From the NCBI RefSeq assembly GCF_000797445.1, contig NZ_JSWF01000014.1, positions 186,001 to 250,000 on the forward strand: a stretch of 64,000 nt of DNA. The letters run 5' to 3'. The translations under genes and the position numbers were made by a program. This DNA comes from Lacinutrix jangbogonensis. GTDB taxonomy: Bacteria > Bacteroidota > Bacteroidia > Flavobacteriales > Flavobacteriaceae. This document shows, in pieces, positions 18,167-24,708 of the stretch (the first letter of the stretch is position 1; each line of letters opens with the position of its first letter). The notes under the pieces were generated by a model. It worked only from the letters and a program-made list of their open reading frames with translations, did not search any database and was not told the DNA's origin.

Positions 18167-18707
18167 TCAACGGTACAACAACCTTAGCATCATCCCACGC
18201 CATAGTTAAAGATAAATTATCTGTAGAATTATCGAAAGCAATAGTAAATTGTTCTACAGGTTTTTCTAGTTTTTGCACAGAAGCAGAGCACATTATAACA
18301 TCAAATTCTGGAATGCGCATAGGTTCCATAGTCTCGTCAACGCCCCATTTATATTGTTTAGCGTTAAACATAACGCTCCAAGACGTATCATTTGGTATGG
18401 TCCATAACGTGTATTTTCCAGCAGGAAGCGAGTCGTTACCAATTTTTAAAGCTTTATTAGTTTCAAAGGTGGTCGCCTCATTTGCGCCTGTTCTCCAAAC
18501 CTTATTAAAGGGCACCAAAGCACCAAAAACGTCTCGATTGCGTTTCGATGGTCTGTTGTAGAATATTTCTAACTTTAAATCATCGACAGTAAAGACCACA
18601 GTTTTTTTTGGACTCTTACGTTCTACAAAAACACCGGTTTTAGTAAAGTAAAAATACCCAAGAGCGGCAACAATAATGAGTAATAAAAAAACGATAAATC
18701 GTTTCAT
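18162..18707 (-). CDS. DUF2911 domain protein, membrane-anchored or exported
   Basis: The protein starts with a single hydrophobic helix (residues 4-20, FIVFLLLIIVAALGYFYF). A DUF2911 domain follows, with the typical run EIFYNRPSKRNRDVFGALVPFNKVWRTGANEATTF and later PAGKYTLWTIP. DUF2911 proteins are common in Bacteroidota and their function is unknown. The domain should lie in the periplasm. The gene stands alone and is divergent from the ECF sigma operon, with about 240 bases between the start codons. Confidence 0.88.
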   Translation of the reverse strand: MKRFIVFLLLIIVAALGYFYFTKTGVFVERKSPKKTVVFTVDDLKLEIFYNRPSKRNRDVFGALVPFNKVWRTGANEATTFETNKALKIGNDSLPAGKYTLWTIPNDTSWSVMFNAKQYKWGVDETMEPMRIPEFDVIMCSASVQKLEKPVEQFTIAFDNSTDNLSLTMAWDDAKVVVPLK

Positions 18708-18948
18708 AGCGATTGTAATTAAGTGAATACCAAATATAATTCAAATTTATAGTCAATTATTTGAAATTAATTTGGTGTCAGTTTGTGCGTTAAAGATACT
18801 CTAAAAGATAAGGCTGGTCAATAGCTTAACTCTTATTTAATCATTTTTGTTGTTACCTTTATAAAAAAAATGTAACTTTTTTGCCACATCTTAAATTTTG
18901 TGTCGTCTTTATAATGAGCTCGAAAATATACTAACCAAAAACCAATAA

Positions 18949-19506
18949 GTGAAAGTCGTTCAATTAGATAGTATTGAATTGTGTAAACAAAACAATCGCA
19001 AAGCGCAATTGAAATTGTATAACCAGTATTGTGATGCTATGTATTGTATTGCGAAACGTTTTGTAAATCACACAGCAGAAGCCGAAGATGTCGTACAAGA
19101 ATCTTTTATAAAAGCATTTTCAAAACTGCATCAATTTAAAGGCGACGTTACTTTTGGAGCGTGGTTAAAACGTATTGTTATTAATAAAAGTATCGATTAT
19201 CTCAAACTAAAAAAGCAGCGTTTAGTTGAGTTAGAAGACGTTCATTTAAAAGTGATCGATACTAATGATAATAACAATTGGTTAGTAGACGATACAACAA
19301 CTATAGACGAAATTAAGGTAGCTATTAATAATCTACCAGAAAAGTACAAATATGTTTTGATGTTGTTTTTAATTGAAGGTTATGACCATGAGGAAATTTC
19401 AAAAATATTAAATATTACGCAAGTCGCATCACGTACACAGTTGTCTAGAGGGAAAGTTAAATTACAAGAATTACTAAAACATAAAAGTTATGGCGAAAGA
19501 TATTAG
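18949..19506 (+). CDS. ECF-type RNA polymerase sigma factor
   Basis: This is an extracytoplasmic-function sigma-70 factor of 185 residues. Region 2 (about 15-85) contains ALKLYNQYCDAMY-like and EDVVQESFIKAF segments, with FGAWLKRIVINKSIDYLK just after. Region 4 (about 120-175) has the helix-turn-helix GYDHEEISKILNITQVASRTQLSRGK. The start is a GTG; no in-frame ATG gives a full region 2. The downstream gene overlaps its end by 17 bases and encodes a one-helix protein with the build of a regulator, so this is probably a sigma/anti-sigma pair. The signal is unknown. Confidence 0.93.
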   Translation: MKVVQLDSIELCKQNNRKAQLKLYNQYCDAMYCIAKRFVNHTAEAEDVVQESFIKAFSKLHQFKGDVTFGAWLKRIVINKSIDYLKLKKQRLVELEDVHLKVIDTNDNNNWLVDDTTTIDEIKVAINNLPEKYKYVLMLFLIEGYDHEEISKILNITQVASRTQLSRGKVKLQELLKHKSYGERY

Positions 19507-20050
19507 AGACCTATTTGAAGCAGATAATAAACTGTCTAAAGATACAATGCCAACTGGTCATGAAGTACGTTTTCTAGATAAGCTAGAGACCGCTTTACCA
19601 GAAAAGAAAGCCTCACAATTTAATTGGTTATCAATAGCAGCGAGTGTTGTCGTGTTTTTAGGGTTGAGTTTTGGAGCATTTCAGTTTTTTATTGCTAATG
19701 GAAATCAAGGTACTACAATTGCAGATGTGGAGACTAGTGACACCAAAACAATTGGTGATATTTCTCCAGATCTAAAAAAGATTGAAGATTATTATCTCGC
19801 TAATATCAATATAGAATTGTCTAAAGTAAAGTTAACACCAGAAAATAAAGAACTTTTCGATGGTTACGTTAAACGTTTAGACGATTTGAAAGCTGAATAC
19901 CAACGCTTGAATGTGGAGCTTACAAAAGAAGGGCCAGATGAGCTAACAGTAGATGCGCTTATTAGTAATTTGAAGTTAAGATTAAACTTAATGTATCGTT
20001 TAAAAGAACAATTAAAGGACTTGAATACAATCAATTCTAATCAAATTTAA
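19490..20050 (+). CDS. putative anti-sigma factor (single-pass membrane protein)
   Basis: This protein has 186 residues and one membrane helix (about 46-66, WLSIAASVVVFLGLSFGAF). A short cytoplasmic N-terminal part (GHEVRFLDKLETALPEKK) precedes the helix, and a periplasmic, helical, Lys/Glu-rich part follows it. The GHExRFxxKL segment before the helix is a recurrent feature of anti-sigma-like proteins next to ECF factors in flavobacteria. It lacks a visible zinc-binding HxxxCxxC motif. The overlap with the sigma gene indicates translational coupling. Confidence 0.72.
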   Translation: MAKDIRDLFEADNKLSKDTMPTGHEVRFLDKLETALPEKKASQFNWLSIAASVVVFLGLSFGAFQFFIANGNQGTTIADVETSDTKTIGDISPDLKKIEDYYLANINIELSKVKLTPENKELFDGYVKRLDDLKAEYQRLNVELTKEGPDELTVDALISNLKLRLNLMYRLKEQLKDLNTINSNQI

Positions 20051-20175
20051 AAATGAAGCTGAATAGGATAGTCAGCAAATCAATCAAAACGAAAATTATG
20101 AATCTAGCATGTAGAACGCTATCAACTCACGAAGTGATTAATAGCGTACCGCATGTGACACTTAAAAATAAACTT

Positions 20176-21651
20176 ATGACACTTAAATATATATATACTA
20201 CTATGCTTTGTTTGCTAGTATCGTTTAGTGCTGTGGCACAGAATGAACTTACAAAAACAAAGCAAACCATAAAGGTTAATAAAAACGTTGAAATTTATCT
20301 TGATGCTACGCATACTAATGTAGAAGTAGATACTTGGAACAAGAATTATGTAGAAATTGAAGCTTACATCGGAAGTAAGAAATTAAGTAAAGAAGAACTT
20401 GCAAAGGCTTTAGAAGCTTGGGACTTTGATGTTGATGCCAATGAAAATCGCATAAATATTCATTCTAAAGGCTCTCAAGGAAACTGGTCTAATGATATTA
20501 GTATAAAAATTTTAGATGAAGAGTCTCTAGAAGCACTATCTAATATGGACATTAATTTAAATTTAGAACCCTTATTAGAAGGCTTAAGCAGCTTAGAATC
20601 TTTACAAGATTTACCAGAAACTTTAAAAATACTACGTATTCCAGAATCTCCAGATGGTAGCTATAATATGGATTTCGATTTTGATAAATATCAAGAAGAT
20701 GGAGAGAAGTATTTAGACGCTTGGAGTAAGAAATACAGAAAGGAATATGGCGAAGAGTATGAAGAAGAAATGCGTGATTGGGCAAAAAGCATCAAGCAGT
20801 CAGATTTAGACAATTTCGAAAAAGAAATGACCATTTGGGGAGAGAAATTTGGTGGAGATATTGAGAAAGCTATCGAAGAAGGTTTCGGGGAAGATTTTGA
20901 AAAGAAAATGGAAAAATGGGGAGAAGATTTTGGGAAACAGTTTGAAGAAAAATTCGCGCCTGCAATGGAGAAATGGGGAGAAGAATTTGGCAAAGCTTTC
21001 GAAGAAAAAATGGAAGAGGCGTTTGGAGATTCTAAATCTAAAAACAGATTTGAGAAATCTAACAAAACTCAAGATTTAATAAAAACCATAAAAATTAAAA
21101 TGCCTAAAAAAGCAAAATTAAAGCTTGATGTTAGACATGGAGAACTTAAAATGGCATCTGTAATTAGTAATCCAGACATTACTATTTCACACGGTAAATT
21201 TTTAGCAAATACTATTGATGGAAGCGACGCTTCCATCAATATTTCATATTCTAATGCAGCTATTCAAGCATGGAACGAAGGCACTTTAAAATTAAATTAT
21301 GCGTCTAAAACAAAAATTAAAACTGCTAAAGATTTAATGCTTAACGCTGTGTCTTCTAATGTTGATATCGAAAATTTATGTGGGAACTCTGTTATAGATG
21401 GTAGTTTTGGCGATTTGTATGTGCAGAATATTTTGGACAATTTTAATAACCTAAATATTTTTTTAGAAAATAGCGATGCGCTATTAAGTTTACCTAAAAC
21501 AATAAATTACAACCTGTATTTTAAAGGCAATCACTCTAAACTTAATAAGAAGACAACTAATAGTAAAACAATAAAACATACTCCAAATGATGGAAATTCT
21601 AATAAAACCATTGTAATTAATGCCAAGTATAGTAACGTTATTGCTGAATAA
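20176..21651 (+). CDS. secreted DUF4097-like protein of the ECF operon, with internal WGE repeats
   Basis: The start is set at the ATG that gives a proper signal peptide (MTLKYIYTTMLCLLVSFSAVAQ). The frame is also open from an ATG at 20053, two bases after the previous stop codon, which would add 41 residues with atypical codons. The first part and the C-terminal third (KLDVRHGELKMASV, NISYSNAAIQAWNEG, DGSFGDLYVQ) resemble the beta-solenoid-like repeats of DUF4097 putative adhesins. Between them lies a very acidic, charged-helix region. In it WGE(K/D/E)FG recurs three times (for example MEKWGEDFGKQFEEKF, MEKWGEEFGKAFEEKM). Such proteins often follow ECF sigma/anti-sigma pairs in Bacteroidota. 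The function is unknown. Confidence 0.75.
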   Translation: MTLKYIYTTMLCLLVSFSAVAQNELTKTKQTIKVNKNVEIYLDATHTNVEVDTWNKNYVEIEAYIGSKKLSKEELAKALEAWDFDVDANENRINIHSKGSQGNWSNDISIKILDEESLEALSNMDINLNLEPLLEGLSSLESLQDLPETLKILRIPESPDGSYNMDFDFDKYQEDGEKYLDAWSKKYRKEYGEEYEEEMRDWAKSIKQSDLDNFEKEMTIWGEKFGGDIEKAIEEGFGEDFEKKMEKWGEDFGKQFEEKFAPAMEKWGEEFGKAFEEKMEEAFGDSKSKNRFEKSNKTQDLIKTIKIKMPKKAKLKLDVRHGELKMASVISNPDITISHGKFLANTIDGSDASINISYSNAAIQAWNEGTLKLNYASKTKIKTAKDLMLNAVSSNVDIENLCGNSVIDGSFGDLYVQNILDNFNNLNIFLENSDALLSLPKTINYNLYFKGNHSKLNKKTTNSKTIKHTPNDGNSNKTIVINAKYSNVIAE

Positions 21652-21679
21652 ATTTTATTTTTGAATTCAATTGTTTTAA

Positions 21680-22369
21680 ATGAATTCGAAAAACTTCAAA
21701 ATACGCTTAGCGGCTTTAACTTCACAAAATATTTTTGTTATAGATGCTGCAATTCCAAAAAGCGACTACACTCCAATCGATTTATCTAAAGCAAACACAG
21801 ACCTTGACACTTTCGATAGTTCTTCTTCTCAAGATTGGGATACTTACATTACCAAATATTTAAAAGAACGTAACAAAAAAGTAGCCTTTGGTGGTTATCT
21901 TGAAAAACGTGGTATTTATAATCGTAGCGATTATTTTAATAACCCAAATCCAAGAGCTGAGCGTAATATTCATATTGGTTTAGATTTATGGATAGCAGCT
22001 GGAACCTCTGTTTTAGCAGCGTTTAATGGTGAAATTCATAGTTTTAAAGACAATACTAACTTTGGCGACTATGGGCCAACAATTATTCTAAGACATGATT
22101 TGGATGGTTTTGTATTCTATACGCTTTATGGTCATTTATCTCGCGAATCTTTAGCCAACTTAAAAGTAGGAGCAATGGTAAGTCAAGGTGAAATTATTGC
22201 ATATTTAGGCAAAGCCGAAGTAAATGGTGATTATGCGCCACATTTACATTTTCAAATGATTATAGATTTACAAGGATGTGTTGGAGATTATCCGGGAGTT
22301 TGTTCTTTACAAGATTTAGAGTTTTATAAGGAGAATACTGTTAATCCTGAGAGAGTTTTGGAATTTTGA
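21680..22369 (+). CDS. M23 family metallopeptidase (LytM-like), no signal peptide
   Basis: This is a zinc peptidase domain of the M23/LytM family, usually a peptidoglycan endopeptidase. The metal ligands are visible: His98 and Asp102 in NIHIGLDLW and His190 in APHLHFQ, with His152 (LYGHLS) and His188 completing the active site. No signal peptide or membrane helix is seen at the N-terminus (MNSKNFKIRLAALTSQNIF), which is unusual for an envelope hydrolase. It follows the ECF operon after 28 bases. It could instead act on another substrate, as has been suggested for cytosolic-looking M23 proteins. Confidence 0.85.
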   Translation: MNSKNFKIRLAALTSQNIFVIDAAIPKSDYTPIDLSKANTDLDTFDSSSSQDWDTYITKYLKERNKKVAFGGYLEKRGIYNRSDYFNNPNPRAERNIHIGLDLWIAAGTSVLAAFNGEIHSFKDNTNFGDYGPTIILRHDLDGFVFYTLYGHLSRESLANLKVGAMVSQGEIIAYLGKAEVNGDYAPHLHFQMIIDLQGCVGDYPGVCSLQDLEFYKENTVNPERVLEF

Positions 22370-22614
22370 GTTTTAGGATGTTCGTTTAACTGTTTTTTTA
22401 AGTCTTAGTTGTATCCTTTCATATATCAATATTAAGTATGTATAGCATTTTCTTATAATTCAATTTATTATTTCCTCATCTTTAAATTGTCAAATAATAT
22501 AGAATAATAAAGGTCGGGTATTAATACCTATTTTTTAAAAAGCAGTATTTGTACTCTAAAAAAAACAATTGTTTTATCAGATATTTACAATGTAATGTAA
22601 GAACAAATTATTCG
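22370..22614. other. AT-rich gap upstream of the RiPP locus
   Basis: Neither strand shows an open frame of note, and no core-like Cys-Cys-Trp coding stretch is found here. It separates the M23 gene from the duplicated promoter region of the first precursor. Confidence 0.5.
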
Positions 22615-22708
22615 ATTGAGTAGCTACTATCAATTATTCTGATTACAAAGGTGGAATCCGAAAAACCTATTTTTAAATAGAGTAGGAATATTTTAAATTT
22701 TATTTATT
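22615..22708 (+). promoter_or_regulatory. upstream region of precursor 1 (duplicated copy A)
   Basis: The sequence from ATTGAG to the start codon is related to the region before precursor 2. Shared blocks are ATTGAGT-GCTAC-ATCA, a downstream TCCGAA, and TAAATAGAGTAG followed by AATTTTAAA-like sequence close to the ATG. Spacing from ATTGAG to the ATG is 94 bases here and 93 in copy B. No TAnnTTTG box is obvious, so a dedicated regulator or another promoter type is possible. Confidence 0.6.
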
Positions 22709-23041
22709 ATGGCAAATTCTAATTGTTGTTGGATAATAGTAGCAACTACTGGCTGTTCAACAGACGTTAATACAGAGAAAGCTTCCGCAGTTGCCCAAAA
22801 ATCGGCACCGGATGATTGTTGTTGGATTGTTTTAGCAACTACTGGTTGTTCAACAGAAGTACAATCTACTTCTGCAGAGGCCTCTCTAGCACGTAAAAAT
22901 GCTGTTGCAGATGATTGTTGTTGGATTGTTTTAGCAACTACTGGTTGTTCAACTGATGCAGAAACTACCAAATTAGTACAGAAAAAAACAGCAGACAGCT
23001 GTTGTTGGATTGTTGTAGCAACTACTGGTTGTTCAACTTGA
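22709..23041 (+). CDS. multi-core RiPP precursor with four CCW...TTGCST cores, no leader
   Basis: The protein has 110 residues and contains four near-identical 15-residue units, DDCCWIVLATTGCST and close variants, with Cys-Cys at 6-7, 37-38, 70-71 and 98-99. The units are joined by Ala/Lys/Glu/Ser/Thr-rich spacers of 13-18 residues. Each unit has CCW, a hydrophobic stretch, Thr-Thr and a final Cys-Ser-Thr, which is material for dehydration and thioether rings. The first unit starts only three or four residues after Met, and an in-frame stop codon at 22694 excludes a longer leader. The genes that follow encode kinase, HopA1-like lyase and LanC-like cyclase proteins, so it is read as a multi-core lanthipeptide-type precursor. 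No family is recognised. Confidence 0.82.
   Translation: MANSNCCWIIVATTGCSTDVNTEKASAVAQKSAPDDCCWIVLATTGCSTEVQSTSAEASLARKNAVADDCCWIVLATTGCSTDAETTKLVQKKTADSCCWIVVATTGCST
22718..23038 (+). repeat. four direct repeats encoding the precursor cores
   Basis: Units of about 45 bases lie at 22718-22762, 22811-22855, 22910-22954 and 22994-23038. They are nearly identical at the DNA level (GATTGTTGTTGGATTGT then TTAGCAACTACTGG then TTGTTCAAC). The spacers between them differ strongly. This fits unit duplication with selection on the core. Confidence 0.85.
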
Positions 23042-23063
23042 TACTAACTTAAGTATGTATTAA

Positions 23064-23105
23064 AAAATATTGAGGAAGGATATTAATGTCGTTCCTCAAT
23101 ATTTT
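23064..23105 (+). terminator. terminator-like hairpin between the two precursor genes
   Basis: AAAATATTGAGGAA (23064-23077) and TTCCTCAATATTTT (23092-23105) form a perfect 14-bp stem around a 14-nt loop, followed by T-rich sequence. It probably ends the precursor 1 transcript, perhaps partially, and makes this peptide message separate from the enzyme genes. Confidence 0.75.
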
Positions 23106-23168
23106 CAAATTTTTATTTTGGTTATGGTCGAAATATTTAACAATAAACTAGTCAATGAAGAACTCTTA

Positions 23169-23261
23169 ATTGAGTTGCTACAATCATTCGTGTTGGTTAG
23201 TATAGTTCAATTCCGAATAGTCTATTCTAAATAGAGTAGAATAAATTTTAAAAATACAATT
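23169..23261 (+). promoter_or_regulatory. upstream region of precursor 2 (duplicated copy B)
   Basis: This is the second copy of the region described before precursor 1: ATTGAGTTGCTACAATCA, then ATTCCGAATAG, then TAAATAGAGTAGAATAAATT before the ATG. It follows the hairpin, so it probably drives precursor 2 and the modifying-enzyme genes. Confidence 0.6.
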
Positions 23262-23551
23262 ATGACAAATAGTTCAAAAGATAAGAAGAGCAACCTGAAC
23301 GCAAATAAATTGGTTGACATCAAGATACCTTATGATTGCTGCTGGATTCCTCTTTCAACTACAATGTGTAGTACTGATCCAACGTTCGTTGTTCAAAAAA
23401 AACCAATGATGATTGTTGTTGGGTTGGAGTGTTGGGAACTACAGGGTGCACTATGGATGAACCAAGCTTAAATAAATCCTCCTTAGAACAAAATTTAACA
23501 GATAACGATTGTTGCTGGGTTGTCGTTGCTACTACTAGCTGTACAACCTAA
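23262..23551 (+). pseudogene. second multi-core RiPP precursor, frame broken (or slipped) at an A8 tract
   Basis: The start frame reads a 24-residue N-terminal segment and then core 1, YDCCWIPLSTTMCST. It runs through VVQKK and then leaves the core pattern, stopping at 23471. A shift of -1 at the eight A residues (23395-23402) gives VQKKTNDDCCWVGVLGTTGCT and then NDCCWVVVATTSCTT, ending at 23551, so three cores in about 96 residues. The VQKKT-D-CCW junction also occurs in precursor 1 (LVQKKTADSCCW), so the shifted frame is the ancestral one. Sequencing error, a one-base deletion, phase variation or productive slippage on the A tract could each explain it. The kinase gene begins 44 bases further on. 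Confidence 0.75.
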
Positions 23552-23595
23552 TGCCTTATTATGCAATATTTCTAACTTAAAATACGCTAAACTTT

Positions 23596-24708
23596 ATGTA
23601 TACTGTAAATAACATTCATCACTTTTTATTGCAAGAGAAATTAATTGATTCAGATACGGTTGTATTTGGTGATTTCGAAGTAACAAGCATTAATAGGAGG
23701 AATCAAAATATACAAGTTACAACGCTCACAGATCCTAATTTCTTGATTAAACAAGTTAAAAATTTAAAATCTGAGAATGCTCAAACCTTGAAAAGAGAAG
23801 CTCAATTCTATGACTATTTTTCAAAGTCACTTCCTAGTCTAAATAATTACCTGCCAGAAGTTAAGTATGTTGATTTGGAAAAAGTAATCCTAGTTATGAC
23901 TTTTTATAAAGATGCTATTCCGCTATGGAAGTATTACAATGAAAAGACGATTGAAAAATTTCCTTTGAAAACTACTGAGACTGTAGGAAGGTTATTGGGT
24001 GAGGTGCATAATGCATTCACTAAAGAGGAAATAATGAAAGATAAAAGATTAGATTTTTTGAACGATGAATTGCCCTTAATTTTTAATTTGTATAAACCAC
24101 ATCCCAAACGCCTTTCTTATATAGGTCGTGGTGGTTATAATTTTATTAAACACATTCAAAAAGAGGACGATATAATGATTGCATTTAATAATATTCCATC
24201 TATTTGGAAGAAGAATGCTTTAATCCATGGAGATATAAAATTAGACAACTTTATTATTCTCAATCCTGAAGATCCTGCTAGTAATCAATTGAGATTGGTA
24301 GATTGGGAAATGCTTCAATATGGCGATTTTGCTTGGGACCTTGCCGGTGTATTTAATGATTTTGTTTTTTGGTGGATAATTAATATGCCTGATAATGAAA
24401 CACCTGAAGAAATGGTAAAAAACGCAAAATTTTCTTTCGACAAATTACATCCAGCCATAAATGTTTATTGGGAAAGTTATTGTAGTACAAGAGGCTTAAC
24501 GTTTAAAGAGAACATAGAATTATTAGAAAAAGTAACCCTGTTTTCTGGCTTCAGGTTATTGCAAACATCTTTTGAAATCTCTTCAAAATTTGATGCTATT
24601 CCTCATATCGCACAATTGTTTTTAAATATGGGTAAAAGCATTATTAGAAACCCAGAACTCACTCAAGAAAAATTATTTGGAATATCAAAAAAAGAATTGA
24701 TATCATGA
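23596..24708 (+). CDS. APH-like kinase of the RiPP locus (class V LanK/TvaC-like)
   Basis: This is a stand-alone aminoglycoside-phosphotransferase-fold kinase of 370 residues. The catalytic loop is LIHGDIKLDNF (His211, Asp213, Asn218) and the metal-binding motif is LVDWE (Asp236). An N-lobe Lys lies in PNFLIKQVKN. In class V lanthipeptide and thioamitide pathways (LxmK, TvaC) such a kinase phosphorylates Ser/Thr of the precursor before elimination. The same role is inferred here because the next gene encodes a HopA1-like lyase (4-base ATGA overlap) and the precursors lie just upstream. The C-terminal helical part (about 240-370) includes WDLAGVFNDFVFWW, as in APH-type proteins. Antibiotic resistance is an unlikely alternative in this setting. 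Confidence 0.85.
   Translation: MYTVNNIHHFLLQEKLIDSDTVVFGDFEVTSINRRNQNIQVTTLTDPNFLIKQVKNLKSENAQTLKREAQFYDYFSKSLPSLNNYLPEVKYVDLEKVILVMTFYKDAIPLWKYYNEKTIEKFPLKTTETVGRLLGEVHNAFTKEEIMKDKRLDFLNDELPLIFNLYKPHPKRLSYIGRGGYNFIKHIQKEDDIMIAFNNIPSIWKKNALIHGDIKLDNFIILNPEDPASNQLRLVDWEMLQYGDFAWDLAGVFNDFVFWWIINMPDNETPEEMVKNAKFSFDKLHPAINVYWESYCSTRGLTFKENIELLEKVTLFSGFRLLQTSFEISSKFDAIPHIAQLFLNMGKSIIRNPELTQEKLFGISKKELIS

Noticed and set aside
18841-18948. A typical ECF autoregulatory promoter (TGTAAC ... CGTC) before the sigma gene
   Set aside because: TGTAAC and CGTC are present but about 26 bases apart, too far for a normal -35/-10 pair.
20691-21079. Several overlapping open frames on both strands in the WGE-repeat region
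   Set aside because: They are products of the repetitive GAA/AAA/TGG-rich codons of the real gene in other frames.
22693-22971. Open frame on the minus strand across the core repeats
   Set aside because: It is the antisense reflection of the repeated core codons and has no supporting promoter or neighbour. The plus frame leads into the enzyme genes.
22718-23038. Regularly spaced direct repeats that might be a CRISPR array
   Set aside because: Repeats are in frame, encode the same peptide with synonymous changes, have unequal spacers that are also coding, and no cas genes are near.
23403-23471. Tail of the first frame of precursor 2 as real peptide sequence
   Set aside because: After the A8 tract this frame loses all core features, while the -1 frame continues with two cores and a spacer shared with precursor 1.
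23596-24708. APH-like kinase read as an aminoglycoside resistance gene
   Set aside because: Operon position with HopA1-like and LanC-like genes and the precursor peptides makes a peptide kinase far more likely.
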